64,000 nucleotides of DNA, taken from the NCBI GenBank assembly GCA_949358305.1, contig OX442315.1, forward strand, positions 4,588,001 through 4,652,000, written 5' to 3'. Below the pieces are notes generated by a model. That model did not search any database. It was given only the letters and a program-made list of their open reading frames with translations, and was not told the origin of the DNA. Source of the DNA: Strigamia acuminata (lineage: Eukaryota; Arthropoda; Chilopoda; Geophilomorpha; Linotaeniidae). Below, one piece after another: positions 51,201-63,687 of the stretch (positions within the stretch are counted from its first letter, which is position 1; each line of letters starts with the position of its first letter). The translations under genes and the position numbers were made by a program.

Positions 51201-54200
51201 AAAAGTATCGAGTCGCCATTCTATGATGGAAAAAAAAAATTAAGTGTAAACAAACAAAATAAAAACTTTAATATACAAGAAACGTACAATTCCACTCAAC
51301 TTTGTTTCAAATTTTATTTATTGAATCATTGAAAATAAACAGTAGTGTTGTGCACTGTACGCTTAAGTGTATACCGGCGATGCGTTGTTTTGTGGTGGGG
51401 ATTTGCCTCGATAATTGATCTTTTCTCTTTGTTTGCAATATTTTTTTGGCCTTTTTTGTTGATTTTTCGGTTTAAAATTGTTTTTTTCCGGTGTAATTTA
51501 AGTGGTGGAAGGTTGTTGGCGTGTGTTGAGGGTAATTTTGGCGGTTTTTGGGTCGGGATTAGTGTTTTCTGCGATTTTTTATCGGTATTTGGGGTTTGAT
51601 GCAGCGGATAGCGCATGCGAATCGCCGTCGACCGTAGCATTAGCAATTGCAACGTGCCGCGCTATGCCACACAATGTGCCGCCGCGATAGGCCATCGAAT
51701 CAGAATGTGTGTGATGCGAAACGCGCGAGTACGCGCGCGGAGAACGCGCGGCAATGCTAGCAACAGGAGCGCAACTGCCCAAGAAATTGCTCAACAATAA
51801 AAGGCACGTGGAAGCACGTGCCTGAAACAATAGGCACTTCAAATAAAGTTATTGTTAAAAAACGGGCTTGAAAACCAACAATTACACAATAATTAAGGGG
51901 CAAGAAATGAACTTTGCTGCAATGCAAAGTTCTCAAAATACAGAGAAATGAAAGTTACACTTGTATAAAGAATTGACAATGTTTGAAACCAATAAAAACT
52001 ACAAAAACACACTTGTAAAAAACCCAAAACAACCCCCAGAATGAATTATTTGACTCAAATTAACCCTAAAACAGTCTTGGAGGTCGTGCAGACGACAGAG
52101 TCGGATCGGAAGGTTGCTAAAACCTGACGCCAAAACTAGCAATGGGACAGCTAGTTAGAAAACAGCTTTTTCATCAATCATGAACGCTGAAAACCTCACC
52201 CAGGGGTAGAAAATGATGGAGAGAACGTTTTCGCCATCTAAAACGGTCTAAAACGGGTCTAAAATGCCTAAACCGGCGCCTGGAACGTGGCGCAGTTGTT
52301 GGGTCAAATATTGTCAAAAATCAGTGGAAATTTGTCAAATACTGGCAAAAATCTGCTGAAATTTGTCAAAAATTGCCAAATTTTGGCGCAAGTTACGTGA
52401 GGTTTGCGCGCATCCAACTATGACGAAAAATCCATGCGTGTGCACGCGCGATTTACTGGCGCGTTGGAAGCGTTAAAATAAATTTTTCCAATATCTAACA
52501 CAATTTGCACCGAATTATGGCAATTTTTGACAAATTTACATGGATTTTTGCCAGTATTTGACAAATTTCCACGGATTTTTGACAATATTTGACAAATTCC
52601 AGACAAATTTCAGACAAATTTCAATTAATTTTAGAAATTTTATGAGAAATTTCAGCAAATGTTTGAGGATTGAGGAAATCTTCTGAAATTTGTCAAATAT
52701 AGGCAAAAATCTTCTGAAATTTGTCAAATACAGGCAAAAATCTGCTGAAATTTGTCAAAAATTGCCCAAATTCCGTGCAAGTTTTGCAAGTTTTGCGCGC
52801 ATCAAATCGTATGCGCGCCTATACTATTGCACGAGCGCATTGACGCGTGATGAACACCGACCACGTTTACGAAGTGAATTCGAGCTACAAAAGTATCGAG
52901 TCGAAATTCTATGATGGAAAAAAAAAATTAAGTGTAAACAAACAAAATAAAAACTTTAATATACAAGAAACGTACAATTCCACTCAACTTTGTTTCAAAT
53001 TTTATTTATTGGATCATTGAAAATAAACAGTAGTGTTGTGCACTGTACGCTTAAGTGTATACCGGCGATGCGTTGTTTTGTGGTGGGGATTTGCCTCGAT
53101 AATTGATCTTTTCTCTTTGTTTGCAATATTTTTTTGGCCTTTTTTGTTGATTTTTCGGTTTGAAATTGTTTTTTTCCGGTGTAATTTAAGTGGTGGAAGG
53201 TTGTTGGCGTGTGTTGAGGGTAATTTTGGCGGTTTTTGGGTCGGGATTAGTGTTTTCTGCGATTTTTTATCGGTATTTGGGGTTTGATGCAGCGGATAGC
53301 GCATGCGAATCGCCGTCGACCGTAGCATTAGCAATTGCAACGTGCCGCGCTATGCCACACAATGTGCCGCCGCGATAGGCCATCGAATCCGAATGTGTGT
53401 GATGCGAAACGCGAGTACGCGCGCGGAGAACGCGCGGCAATGCTAGCAACAGGAGCGCAACTGCCCAAGAAATTGCTCAACAATAAAAGGCACGTGGAAG
53501 CACGTGCCTGAAACAATAGGCACTTCAAATAAAGTTATTGTTAAAAAACGGGCTTGAAAACCAACAATTACACAATAATTAAGGTGCAAGAAATGAACTT
53601 TGCTGCAATGCAAAGTTCTCAAAATACAGAGAAATGAAAGTTACACTTGTATAAAGAATTGACAATGTTTGAAACCAATAAAAACTACAAAAACACACTT
53701 GTAAAAAACCCAAAACAACCCCCAGAATGAATTATTTGACTCAAATTAACCCTAAAACAGTCTTGGAGGTCGTGCAGACGACAGAGTCGGATCGGAAGGT
53801 TGCTAAAACCTGACGCCAAAACTAGCAATGGGACAGCTAGTTAGAAAACAGCTTTTTCATCAATCATGAACGCTGAAAACCTCACCCAGGGGTAGAAAAT
53901 GATGGAGAGAACGTTTTCGCCATCTAAAACGGTCTAAAACGGGTCTAAAATGCCTAAACCGGCGCCTGGAACGTGGCGCAGTTGTTGGGTCAAATATTGT
54001 CAAAAATCAGTGGAAATTTGTCAAATACTGGCAAAAATCTGCTGAAATTTGTCAAAAATTGCCAAATTTTGGCGCAAGTTACGTGAGGTTTGCGCGCATC
54101 CAACTATGACGAAAAATCCATGCGTGTGCACGCGCGATTTACTGGCGCGTTGGAAGCGTTAAAATAAATTTTTCCAATATCTAACACAATTTGCACCGAA

Positions 54201-55011
54201 TTATGGCAATTTTTGACAAATTTACATGGATTTTTGCCAGTATTTGACAAATTTCCACGGATTTTTGACAATATTTGACAAATTCCAGACAAATTTCAGA
54301 CAAATTTCAATTAATTTTAGAAATTTTATGAGAAATTTCAGCAAATGTTTGAGGATTGAGGAAATCTTCTGAAATTTGTCAAATATAGGCAAAAATCTTC
54401 TGAAATTTGTCAAATACAGGCAAAAATCTGCTGAAATTTGTCAAAAATTGCCCAAATTCCGTGCAAGTTTTGCAAGTTTTGCGCGCATCAAATCGTATGC
54501 GCGCCTATACTATTGCACGAGCGCATTGACGCGTGATGAACACCGACCACGTTTACGAAGTGAATTCGAGCTACAAAAGTATCGAGTCGCCATTCTATGA
54601 TGGAAAAAAAAAATTAAGTGTAAACAAACAAAATAAAAACTTTAATATACAAGAAACGTACAATTCCACTCAACTTTGTTTCAAATTTTATTTATTGGAT
54701 CATTGAAAATAAACAGTAGTGTTGTGCACTGTACGCTTAAGTGTATACCGGCGATGCGTTGTTTTGTGGTGGGGATTTGCCTCGATAATTGATCTTTTCT
54801 CTTTGTTTGCAATATTTTTTTGGCCTTTTTTGTTGATTTTTCGGTTTGAAATTGTTTTTTTCCGGTGTAATTTAAGTGGTGGAAGGTTGTTGGCGTGTGT
54901 TGAGGGTAATTTTGGCGGTTTTTGGGTCGGGATTAGTGTTTTCTGCGATTTTTTATCGTTATTTGGGGTAACGCATGCGAATCGCCGTCGATGCGTCGAC
55001 CGTAGCAAGTG
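48271..55011. repeat. Tandem array: four 1.69-kb units
   Basis: Units start at 48271, 49959, 51645 and 53333 (periods 1688, 1686 and 1688) with only a few base differences, for example G/A at the GGATCATT site, so the array is young or homogenised. Each unit contains a CACGTGGAAGCACGTG hairpin, TCTAAAACG repeats, a stretch of ATTTGTCAAA / TTTGACAAAT motifs, and a GTGTTGTGCACTGTA motif. Open frames up to 108 codons recur in each unit, but none shows a domain. The first unit adjoins the minisatellite through a short stretch shared with the left arm (48166-48270). The last ends in altered sequence near 55000. Confidence 0.93.
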
Positions 55012-55213
55012 TGGTTGAAGTGATTTCGTTCATTCGTTATTTTAATGAAAATTAGGTATTTATTGTGACCACACGAGCACGTAGCAAGTGCGCGCGCAAG
55101 TTAAATGTGTAGAGGCCTGTGAGAAAATAAAACGTGCGTGGAAGCGGCGTAAATATTCTTTGGTGACTGCCATGGGTTTGTGCTTTGTCGTGGGCGCGAT
55201 ATGTCTGCGATAT
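55012..55213. other. Spacer between tandem array and hAT MITE
   Basis: No gene was recognised. It contains GCACGTAGCAAGTGCGCGCG-type motifs. Confidence 0.5.
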
Positions 55214-55221
55214 ATATGCGT

Positions 55222-55613
55222 TAGGGATGAGAACGGGACCAATTTTCGGGTCCCGACCCGTCCCGGGTCCATTACGTTAGCGTAATACGCGCGTATGATT
55301 GCATAATTGAAATAAATCAGTATTAAGCCTAATATTAGGCCTAATAATGCTAAAATAAAGTAAAGAAACAACAATATTTTGGTCATACAGTGTAATTTAC
55401 TTTTAATAATGAGTTTGTTGTTGTTGTTTATTTACTTTATTTTAGCATTATCAGGCTCAATATTAGGCTTAATAGTGATAAATAACAACTGGAATTAGAA
55501 AATTGTCTCCGCCTCGCAGTACGAATTTAGCAACTGTAATCCCGTCCCGTCCCGTATCCGCATAGGGCAAACATTACCAGTCCAGTCCCTATCCCGGTCC
55601 GTTCTTATCCCTA
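55222..55613. mobile_element. hAT-type MITE with 8-bp duplication ATATGCGT
   Basis: The ends TAGGGATGAGAACGGGACC and inverse GGTCCGTTCTTATCCCTA are flanked by ATATGCGT (55214-55221, 55614-55621). An 8-bp duplication and TAGGG-type ends are typical of the hAT superfamily. The interior is a second inverted repeat of about 45 bp (ATTAAGCCTAATATTAGGCC ... AATATTAGGCTTAAT) around TAAAATAAAGTAAA. No transposase. Confidence 0.9.
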
Positions 55614-55621
55614 ATATGCGT

Positions 55622-56229
55622 GATGTAGCGCGTTTGCGCGCGCGATCTAGTGCGTTTGAGCGCGCGATGTAGCACCTTGAGCGTGTCCAAATGTGTACAG
55701 GTGCTCAAAAGATGTGCGAGGGCTTCACGTGCATACACGAAGCATAAACGTGAAGAAAACAGCAGAAGCAGTTGTGTGTGATATTTATAAAACCACATCA
55801 CACAAGGGAATACTACTAATGATACAAAAAGCAATAAACTTTATGAATATTGAAATAAACTTACAAAATGGTGGAAAAAACATGGCGTACTGCCTTGAAT
55901 ATATGCCGGGATGTTATCAATCTTCCGGGCCCCATGTGTGTTTGATTTTAGTCCTAATTTTGGTGTATTTTTTTTTTTTTGCCTTGGTTTTACTCGTTTC
56001 TTGGAGAGTGCTGAGGCATGCCGAGGTGTTCTCGGGCGTGTGCGCCTGTTGAAGATCGAGCGTTTCATATTTTGTGTTTAATAAGCCTACCGTGGTGCCT
56101 CGAGCGTTTATTAATTTCTCCACTCGAGGCACTTCACTAACACCTCCCCGGTGTTTAAACGAGTAGCGGCGCTTATTTGACCCCGGTGTTTACTGTTTAA
56201 AATTGTCGTGTGTTTTCAAAGTTCTTAAT
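55622..56229. other. Unassigned DNA, GCGCGCGAT-rich start
   Basis: No gene was recognised. A 119-codon plus frame at 55693-56052 lacks a domain. A diverged copy of the AATAAACGCC family is near 55893. Confidence 0.5.
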
Positions 56230-56455
56230 TTGTTTAAAAGCAAACAAAATGGATATTTGTTAATTTTTATTTGATTTTATCAATTTCTATTGGTTTCTTG
56301 CTGATTTTTAATCGGTTTTTCTCTATTTGTGACAATTTTTGCCAATTTTAATCGTTATTTGTCATTCTGAATTGATTATTGTCCGATTTCAGTCGATTTT
56401 TGTTGATTTTTAATCATGTTTGTTCGTTTTTAATCAATTTTTGTCCCATGCCTTA
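56230..56455. repeat. Outer segment of the right foldback arm
   Basis: The inverse of about 30480-30730: shared TTGTCATTCTGAATTGATTA, TTGTCCGATTT and TTTTTAATC motifs in matching order. It places the right limit of the foldback complex near 56.45 kb. Confidence 0.75.
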
Positions 56456-56888
56456 CGATCAGTTCGAATAATTGACACCATACTGTGCTGTTACTCGTAT
56501 TCAAGATGGCGTCGCAAACTCAAGGCCGAATTCCGCTGATTTCATTTATTGCGACTGTTTGCGCTCCATACGTGTGAAAAGGATTATGGGAAAAATCCTC
56601 AATGCAGGCCATTTTGGTGTTAAATGAGCGAGGAAGGCAGGAGATGAGAAAAATTTGTAAAATTTCAAAAAAAAGCTAAACAATCAAAATTTACATGAAG
56701 ATCAATATTTCTGGCTCGAAATGCATGTATCAGCAATTTCGGGATATTTTCGGGGTGAAATTGACTCGTTCGGAACACTGGGAAGGAACCCCACCCCGCA
56801 TTCCCCATGCGTCGGCGCGCGCGTAGACGAAAATTCAAATCCAGGTGTTCAGACGGCCCCACGTTATTTTCGGGTTCCAAGTTGGGTT
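56456..56888. other. Unassigned DNA
   Basis: No gene was recognised. Short open frames at 56665-56988 have no domain. Confidence 0.5.
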
Positions 56889-59800
56889 TCACAAATGTAC
56901 CGTATTGCCTCGAATAAACGCCGGGACGTTTATTAAACTTCTCGTGTGTGTTTAATTTTGATCCGCATTTAACTGTTTTTTTTTTCACCGAAAGTTACTT
57001 CATTTTTTATTAACATGGAAAAAGAATGAACCTTTACAAAATACTAATAATAACGTTATAATAAGCAGTTACAATTGAAATTAAAACAACATTTTTTTTT
57101 TAATTAGAAACCAAAGCAGAATCATCCCTAAATTCTGACACGGCGTTGTCAAACAAACAGTTGGCGCCAAAACGAGAAATTAGGCAACAAAACATTTTGA
57201 ATGCTACAAAAACACATTAAATAACCATAAAACAAATAAAAATAAATACAACAGCTAAACCAAATTGTAATAAACAAGACAGCAAAGTGCGGGAGTGAGT
57301 GACAACGCCAAAAAAACGCCCGAAAACGCCCCAAGAACGCACCAAAACGCCCCAAGAACGCACCAAAACGCCAGATAACCGTGCAACTTGAGGCAAAAAA
57401 CATGCGAACATAATTTTTTGCTTTGAGTGGCACGATTTTCAGGCTTTTTGGAGCATTTTGAAGCGTTTTGGGGCGTTTTAGAACGTTTTTGCTTATTTTT
57501 TAGCATTCTCATGCGAGCTCGCGCGTGCAGGCGAGAAAAAAACAAACTTATTTCTTCAAGAGTTAAAAAAAAAATAACCCTAACCAGGAAATTACTGTAA
57601 AAACAACGGCTTGCCTCGAATAAACGCCGGGGCGTTTACTAATTTTCAAGACTGGAAGTGAGGCGAGATGTTGTTTGCTTTATTTGTTAAAACAAATTAG
57701 GCGTCACTAATTCACCTGTATTAGGGTTTCGGTTCTGAGAAACCGGACGAGGAGTCACAATAACGGGACACGGGAAATTTCAAAACTTACCGGTTCCGTC
57801 AAAACGCCATTGAAACGTTACATTTTTATAGCGTGTCAATGATAAAAATGGTCATTTTGGATGAAAAACGGCCATTTTGGATGAAAAATGGCCATTTTTA
57901 CTATAAAAAATGGCTGAAAATGGCCATTTTTACTATGACAAATGGCTGAAAATGGCCATTTTAATAAAAAAAGGCCATTTTTACTTCGAAAATTGGCTAA
58001 AAATGGCCACTTGAGTGAGTGACAACGCCAAAAAACGCGTGCAAACGCCTGCGAACGCCCCAAAACGCCCCAAAACGCCAGATGACAATGCAACTTGAGG
58101 CATAAAACTTGAAAACACAATTTTAAACGTCACAAAAGTTGAAACAAAGATGAAAAATTAATTTTTTGCCTCAAGTTGCGCGATTTTCAGGCCTTTTGGA
58201 GTGTTTTTGAGCATTTTTTGGCGTTCTCAGCGGCGTGTTTGCCTCAAATAAACGCCGGTTTAAACAAAAAATGACGTCATTTTTGGTTTAAAATTGAAGT
58301 AAAACACAAAATATTTTAGTTTTTAAATGCAACTGGTCTAAATTTTGTCAAATGTTGTCATACTTCTTGAAAGTCATCATTTATTGATAAAAAATTTGAA
58401 AATTTACCTAATTGTAGCATGTATTTGTGGTTAGTTTTGATTTGAATTCAAACTGTAATTTTTTGCTTCGAGTTGCGCGATTTTCAGGCGTTTTGGGGCG
58501 TTTTTGAGCTTTTTTTGGCGTCCTCAGGCGAGCTCGCGCGTGCACGTCACAAGTAACCCTAATCAGGAAAGAACCTACAAAAACTATGGCTTGCCTCGCA
58601 TAAACGCCGGGGCGTTTATTCATTTTCAAAAAGACAAATGAAATGGATAAATAAAGAAATTAGCGGGGAAATCCAACATGGCGCCCACTTCAAATCCGCT
58701 AGAGCGGCAAAACACGACATTTGAATTTCAACACAAGAATAAAATCAAGAATACACACTGTATTGAATAAAATAACATTAGGAAATGTAATTTCCTACAA
58801 CAAAAGCACTATTTATTAAAAGAACACTTGAAAATAATCGTTTGCCGAACGGAATGAACTCGGTCAGCAGCGCACAAGTGCGTACCGACAACGAACGCTC
58901 GAAACGACAAAACGACCGTTCCGGGACAAAAATAAAGCAAACCAATCGACAGATCACCCCCAAATTAGTCTAAATCAATTCTAAAACCTATCCATAACAC
59001 AAGAATAAGGTCCAAACAAAAGGTTAGAAGTTTGAACACAACCGAACTAGATTAAGAAATATGACGTCACGCGTCTTACGCAAGTGATCTGTAAATCGAC
59101 GAATGCACTAAAAATCATCCAAAATCACACAAAATGAGCAAGAATTAAAGAAATAAGACACAGAGAAGTAATAAAACTTTAAATAGCAATGAATAAAGAT
59201 AATATCAATATCATAGACACTAAAATTCATGAAAACACTGTAACTTTTAATAAATCACAAAAAATGAAAGTTTAATATGTAAAAATATCTAAAAAGCTGA
59301 AATTCAAGAAAAGCAAAAATTAAAGACACTTTGTTAACTTTAATTAAGACAATAAATGACATAAAATCCGGACACAACAATTATTCCATTTTGGATGAAA
59401 AACGGCCCTTTTGGATGAAAAACGGCCATTTTGGATGAAAAACGGCTAAAAATGACCATTTTTCTATGAAAAATGGCTAAAAATGGCTAAAAATGGCCAT
59501 TTGATTGAATGACAACGCCAAAAAACGCCCAAGAACGCCCGCAAATGCCTAAAAATGCCTAAAAACGCCCCAAAACGCAAAATGACAATGCAACTTGAGG
59601 CAAAAAACATGAGAACACAATTGTAAACGTTACAAAAGTTGAAACAAAAATAAACAATTAATGTTTTGCCTCGAGTTGCACGATTTTCAGGCGTTTTGGA
59701 GTATTTTTTGGCGTTCTCAGGCGTACTCGCGCGTACACGTCACTGCCGAGTAAAAAAAACATACTTATTTCTTCAAGAGTTAAAAAGGAAGTAACCCTAA

Positions 59801-60272
59801 TCAGGAAAAAAAATGCAAAAACAATGGCTTGCCTCGAACAAACGCCAGAAGTGAGGCGAGATGTTGTTTGCTTTATTTATTAAATCAAATTAGGCGTTGC
59901 TAATTCACCTGTATCTCTTAGTTCGACGTAAGAACACGCGCTTTTTTTAAAATGAAAGCCCAAGTTGGGTTTCATAAACGTACCGTATTGCCTTGAATAA
60001 AAGCCGGGGTGTTTATTAATTTTTAAGACCAGAAACGAGGCGAGATCACGACTCAAGATTAAACGAGAAGAAATAAACGTGTTTCTTCTAAAGGAAGTAA
60101 CCCTAATCAGGAAAAACTTACATAAACAATGGTTTGCCTTGAATAAACGCCGGGGCGTTTATAAATTTTCAAGACGGGAGGCAAGGTGAGATGATGATGC
60201 GGTGCGACGCGAATAAAAGCCCAAGTTGGGTATTGCCTCGAATAAACGCCGGGGCGTTTATTAATTTTCAAA
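56889..60272. repeat. Dispersed palindrome family GCCTCGAATAAACGCCGG
   Basis: The core AATAAACGCCGGGGCGTTT(A/T) is self-complementary and is preceded by TTGCCTCG. Copies lie near 56909, 57613, 58592, 59992, 60138 and 60234, with a truncated one at 58248. Several are followed by AATTTTCAAGAC and GAGGCGAGAT, so the unit extends about 60 bp. It may be the terminus of one transposon family. Confidence 0.8.
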
Positions 60273-61045
60273 ACCGGAAATGAGGCGAGATCAAAACGCC
60301 ATTGAAACGTTACATTTTAATAACGTTTCAACGATAAAAACGGCCATTTTTGATTAAAAAAACGACTAAAAATGGCCATTTTACTATAAAAACGGTGAAA
60401 AAAAACATTTTTACTCTGAAAAATGGCTAAAAATGGCCATTTTGACGAAAAACGGCCATTTTTACTACGGAAAATGCTAAAAATGGCCACTTGAGTGAGT
60501 GACAACGCCAAAAAACGCCTGCAAACGCCTGCGAACACATAAAAACACTCCAAAACGCCAGATGACAATGCAACTTGAGGCAAAAAACATGAGAACACAA
60601 TTTTAAACGTCACAAAAGTTGAAATAAAGATGAAAAATTAATGTTTTGCCTCGAGTTGCGCGATTTTCAGGCGTTTTTGAGCGTTTTTTAGCATTTTTTG
60701 GCGTTCTCAGGCGTGCTCGTGTGTACACGTCACTGCCGAAGAAAAAAACAAACTTATTTCTTTTAGTTAAAATGTATTTCAAGCTTTAACAGGGGTTTAA
60801 ACAGGAAATGACATCATTTTTAGTTTAAAATTGAAGTAAAACACAAAATATTTTAGTTTTTGAATGCAACTGATCCACGTTATGTCAAATGTTTCCATTA
60901 CTTCTTGAAAGCCAAAAAATTTGAAAATTTAGCTAATTTCAGCATGTATTTGTAGCTAGTTTTGATTTGAATACACACTGTAATGTTTTGCCTCGAGTTG
61001 CGCGATTTTCAGGCGTTTTGGGACGTTTTGGAGCAAAAAAAACAA
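57290..61045. repeat. Palindromic blocks with AACGCC/GGCGTT arms, four to five copies
   Basis: Each block reads GAGTGAGTGACAACGCC..., a run of AACGCCC units, TGCAACTTGAGGCAAAAAAC, an AT-rich centre, then the inverse GTTTTGCCTCGAGTTGC...TTTTCAGGCGTTTTGG. Copies are at about 57290-57540, 58010-58260, 59505-59745 and 60490-60730, with half-copies near 58440 and 60980. GGCCATTTTT/AAAAATGGCC runs sit just left of three of them (57845-58005, 59385-59505, 60340-60490). They look like foldback or MITE-type elements. There is no gene. Confidence 0.8.
58640..59384. other. AT-rich DNA, no feature seen
   Basis: No gene, repeat or RNA was recognised. Confidence 0.55.
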
Positions 61046-61089
61046 ACTTAATTCTTCAAGAGTTAAAAAGGAAGTAATCCTAATCAGGA

Positions 61090-62392
61090 AAAGCCCACAA
61101 AAAACAATGCAAGATCACGCGGTACGACGCACGGACTCCCAGCGCACGGAATGCACGGACTTTCTGTGGACTTCCCGTGCACGGAAGACCGGCGCGGACA
61201 TTTCCATTGGAGACCAGCGCAGAATTACCTACAGGCAATTCCGAATCAAAGGCTTCTTTATGGTTTATACATTACTTTGCAGTAGGTATGCCTGGCCTTG
61301 ATTTGAAAGTGCAGTAAATTCTGCTGAATGCAGTGTTTTAAACTCGCAGCAATTGCGATGGTGCCAACTATTGGAAAATAAATTTAAAATGTAAAACCAA
61401 AGAATTTGTAAAAAAAATTTGTTTTAATCAATTGCAATAATGATATTCTACTTAATTGTTGGATTATGAAACGTGAAACCAATCCCATGATTAGGAAATA
61501 TAAATTTTATTAAATTCATCGTGTATCTCACATCTCACATTCACTGCCATTTACTTAGTGTCATCCAAAAATCAGGTTTTATCAAATCCTGAGGTTATTC
61601 TAGTACGTCTTAACTGCCCGGCAGGTCGCGCAACCTGTGGAGCAACAATTGATGTAAATAGTGCAAGCAGCACGCACGGGAAAGTGCGCACTGATGGGTC
61701 CATGCCAGTGCAAGTACATTGGGTAATGTATTATTGCGAGCGCGCGTGTTTTCACACGATTACAATGTGCTGATTAAACCAACAGCATTATAGAAGCATT
61801 ATAGACTGATTATATTGTATAATTTTTATTTTAACAAAACCCTGAATTTCATTTCTAATCGGTTTTTTTTTTTATTGACGCGCACAGAAGCGTTGTAGCA
61901 TGTTCACACAATGTGGAATTTGCAAATTTGAGAAAGCGGCTTTCCCAAGGTTGATAAAACGCGCGCGATCGTGCGGAATATACAAATAAGTGAAATCCGC
62001 AAAATCAGCCATGAGACTGCGAACAGGGGGTCAAGGTATAGGCCGCCGTAATGTTAAAAATAGGGTCCCTTTCGCACTCCGAGAAATCCGCATGCGCGCC
62101 ATAAGGTTATTTAAGATTTATTCATTCGTGATAAATGACTGTAACAATAATTCTAAATGATGTAGAAAACAATAACACGAAATATAACCCCGCGCATTCT
62201 TTTGTAAACAATAAAACAGTAGATACTAACAAAAGATGTAAAAAGAACGAAGATGAGAACAAAATGATACACGTCGTGCGGTGTAAAATTGATACTAACG
62301 AGAAAAGAATTTTAAACGATTCACACCACAAATAAATCAAATATTGATGCAGAGTGTGAACTGTATAATTATATTGATTTTGGCGGATTTAA
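61090..62392 (+). other. Unassigned DNA ending in a probable LTR
   Basis: 61090-62000 shows nothing recognised apart from a GCACGGA-rich patch (61120-61190). 62020-62392 probably includes the 5' LTR of the decayed gypsy element that follows: a TATA-like TTATTTAAG at 62106 and an end in AACA just before the primer-site-like TGGCGACGAG. The LTR start was not located. Confidence 0.45.
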
Positions 62393-63470
62393 CAAGTTGG
62401 CGACGAGTGCAAGAGGACTTTGAATTCATTTGTTATCAAGATAAGCCTAACTTTTACCAAATGACAGATCCGGCTAACGAGTAAGTCGTCCGTTGTGTCA
62501 CAAGCGACGGTGTCGCAGACAACAACAACAACCGATTTAGTTGCTGCCATATCATCGCTCATAAATGCTCAAACCGATCGGCCGACGCATCTGTTAGGAA
62601 GCATTCTGCACTATGTCGGCAAATCCGAAGAGGCGTGGAGCCATTATATCCACCAGTTTGAATATTTTTGTATTTTAAATCATGTGAAACCGGACGAAAA
62701 AAAACAAGTGCTAACATCTGTGGCTGGAGCAGAAGTGTATGGGTTGATACATCTTATACATCTCGAGACGATTGAAAAAGTTACGTATGACATTGTAGTG
62801 AGTAAACTCAGCATTATCAAGCGATAACACGCCCCTACGTCCAGAAACATAAACTTTTCGGTATTAAACGTCAACCTGGTGAATCTGTGATCAAGTTTGT
62901 GGCAGACCTGTGAGCACAGACGCAACTTTTTAAATTTACCACCAAAGAGATCAACGACGGCACGATATTGACACAATTCATCGCAGCAATCAACAATGAT
63001 AAATTACGTCTGCGCCTGCTCGAGGAAGAAGTGCTTGATTTGTCTAAAGCAATCAAATTAGCACAAGCCGCAGAAGCAGCTGCTCAAGGACAGTTGATTT
63101 ACAAGAAGACACAAGACAATGAATTGGGTTTGGCTTCTACCGACGTGCAGAAAGCACATCAAGCCACCTCTGCCGAGATCTATCAAATTAAAATTTATAC
63201 AAGACAATACCCGACATCTTTTGGGAGGGGTAGAGCCTTTGCCCCCCCCCCCCTGGCCGGGGGAGATCCAGAGGCCCATCATTTACATCGATTTTAGGTG
63301 GCACTCAGGGTCGCTCCAGTTAATCGGCAAATGCAAGCGTTGTTGTGATGACCATAAGGGCGTGCGGTGCCCATTCTTTGATGCCAAGTGTTTCCGGTGC
63401 GCAACCCCACCACACAACAACGTAATAACATGCAACGGCCTACAAATGAAACAGCACCATTTTATGAAAA
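62393..63470 (+). pseudogene. Ty3/gypsy gag, decayed, with primer site
   Basis: TTGGCGACGAGTGCAAGAGG at about 62396 is a gypsy-type primer site. ATG 62461 begins MTDPANE and shifts frame within 25 nt; the frame at 62495-62827 (LGSILHYVGKSEEAWSHYIH...) ends in TAA, and 62850-63297 continues in other frames (FGIKRQPGESVIKFVADL, LTQFIAAINNDKLRLRLLEE). Near 63325-63430 a zinc-knuckle-like CKRCCDDHKGVRCPF...CFRC follows. At least three frameshifts or stops make it inactive. No pol follows. Confidence 0.8.
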
Positions 63471-63687
63471 ATAAATTCAGGTGTAAAAATGCACTATTGT
63501 AAAAAAAACGCATTTTTTAGGGGAGAGAAATGCATTTTCAGATCGAAAAAATGCACTATCCATGACAACAACATATGTGTGGATACTCATTGCACACGCC
63601 GCTGTATTCTCCATTACTCATTAACATTGATACCGTCACCAGGGCCAAAAAAGAAAAATTAAAAAATACAAAAAAATAAAGGCATAC
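63471..63687. other. Short unassigned stretch after the gag relic
   Basis: AT-rich with an ATGCATTTT motif repeated. No gene. Confidence 0.45.

Noticed and set aside
49640-54999. 108-codon frame recurring in each 1.69-kb unit
   Set aside because: Recurs only because the unit is repeated. Lys/Thr/Asn-rich with no domain, and the left-arm copy does not keep it as a clear frame.
48271-55011. CRISPR array or rDNA repeat
   Set aside because: The 1.69-kb period has no short spacers, and no rRNA-like sequence is recognised. It is a tandem amplicon of a foldback arm.
63235-63260. Poly-C run as a functional signal
   Set aside because: An isolated homopolymer in a decayed gag. It could also be a sequencing-length uncertainty.
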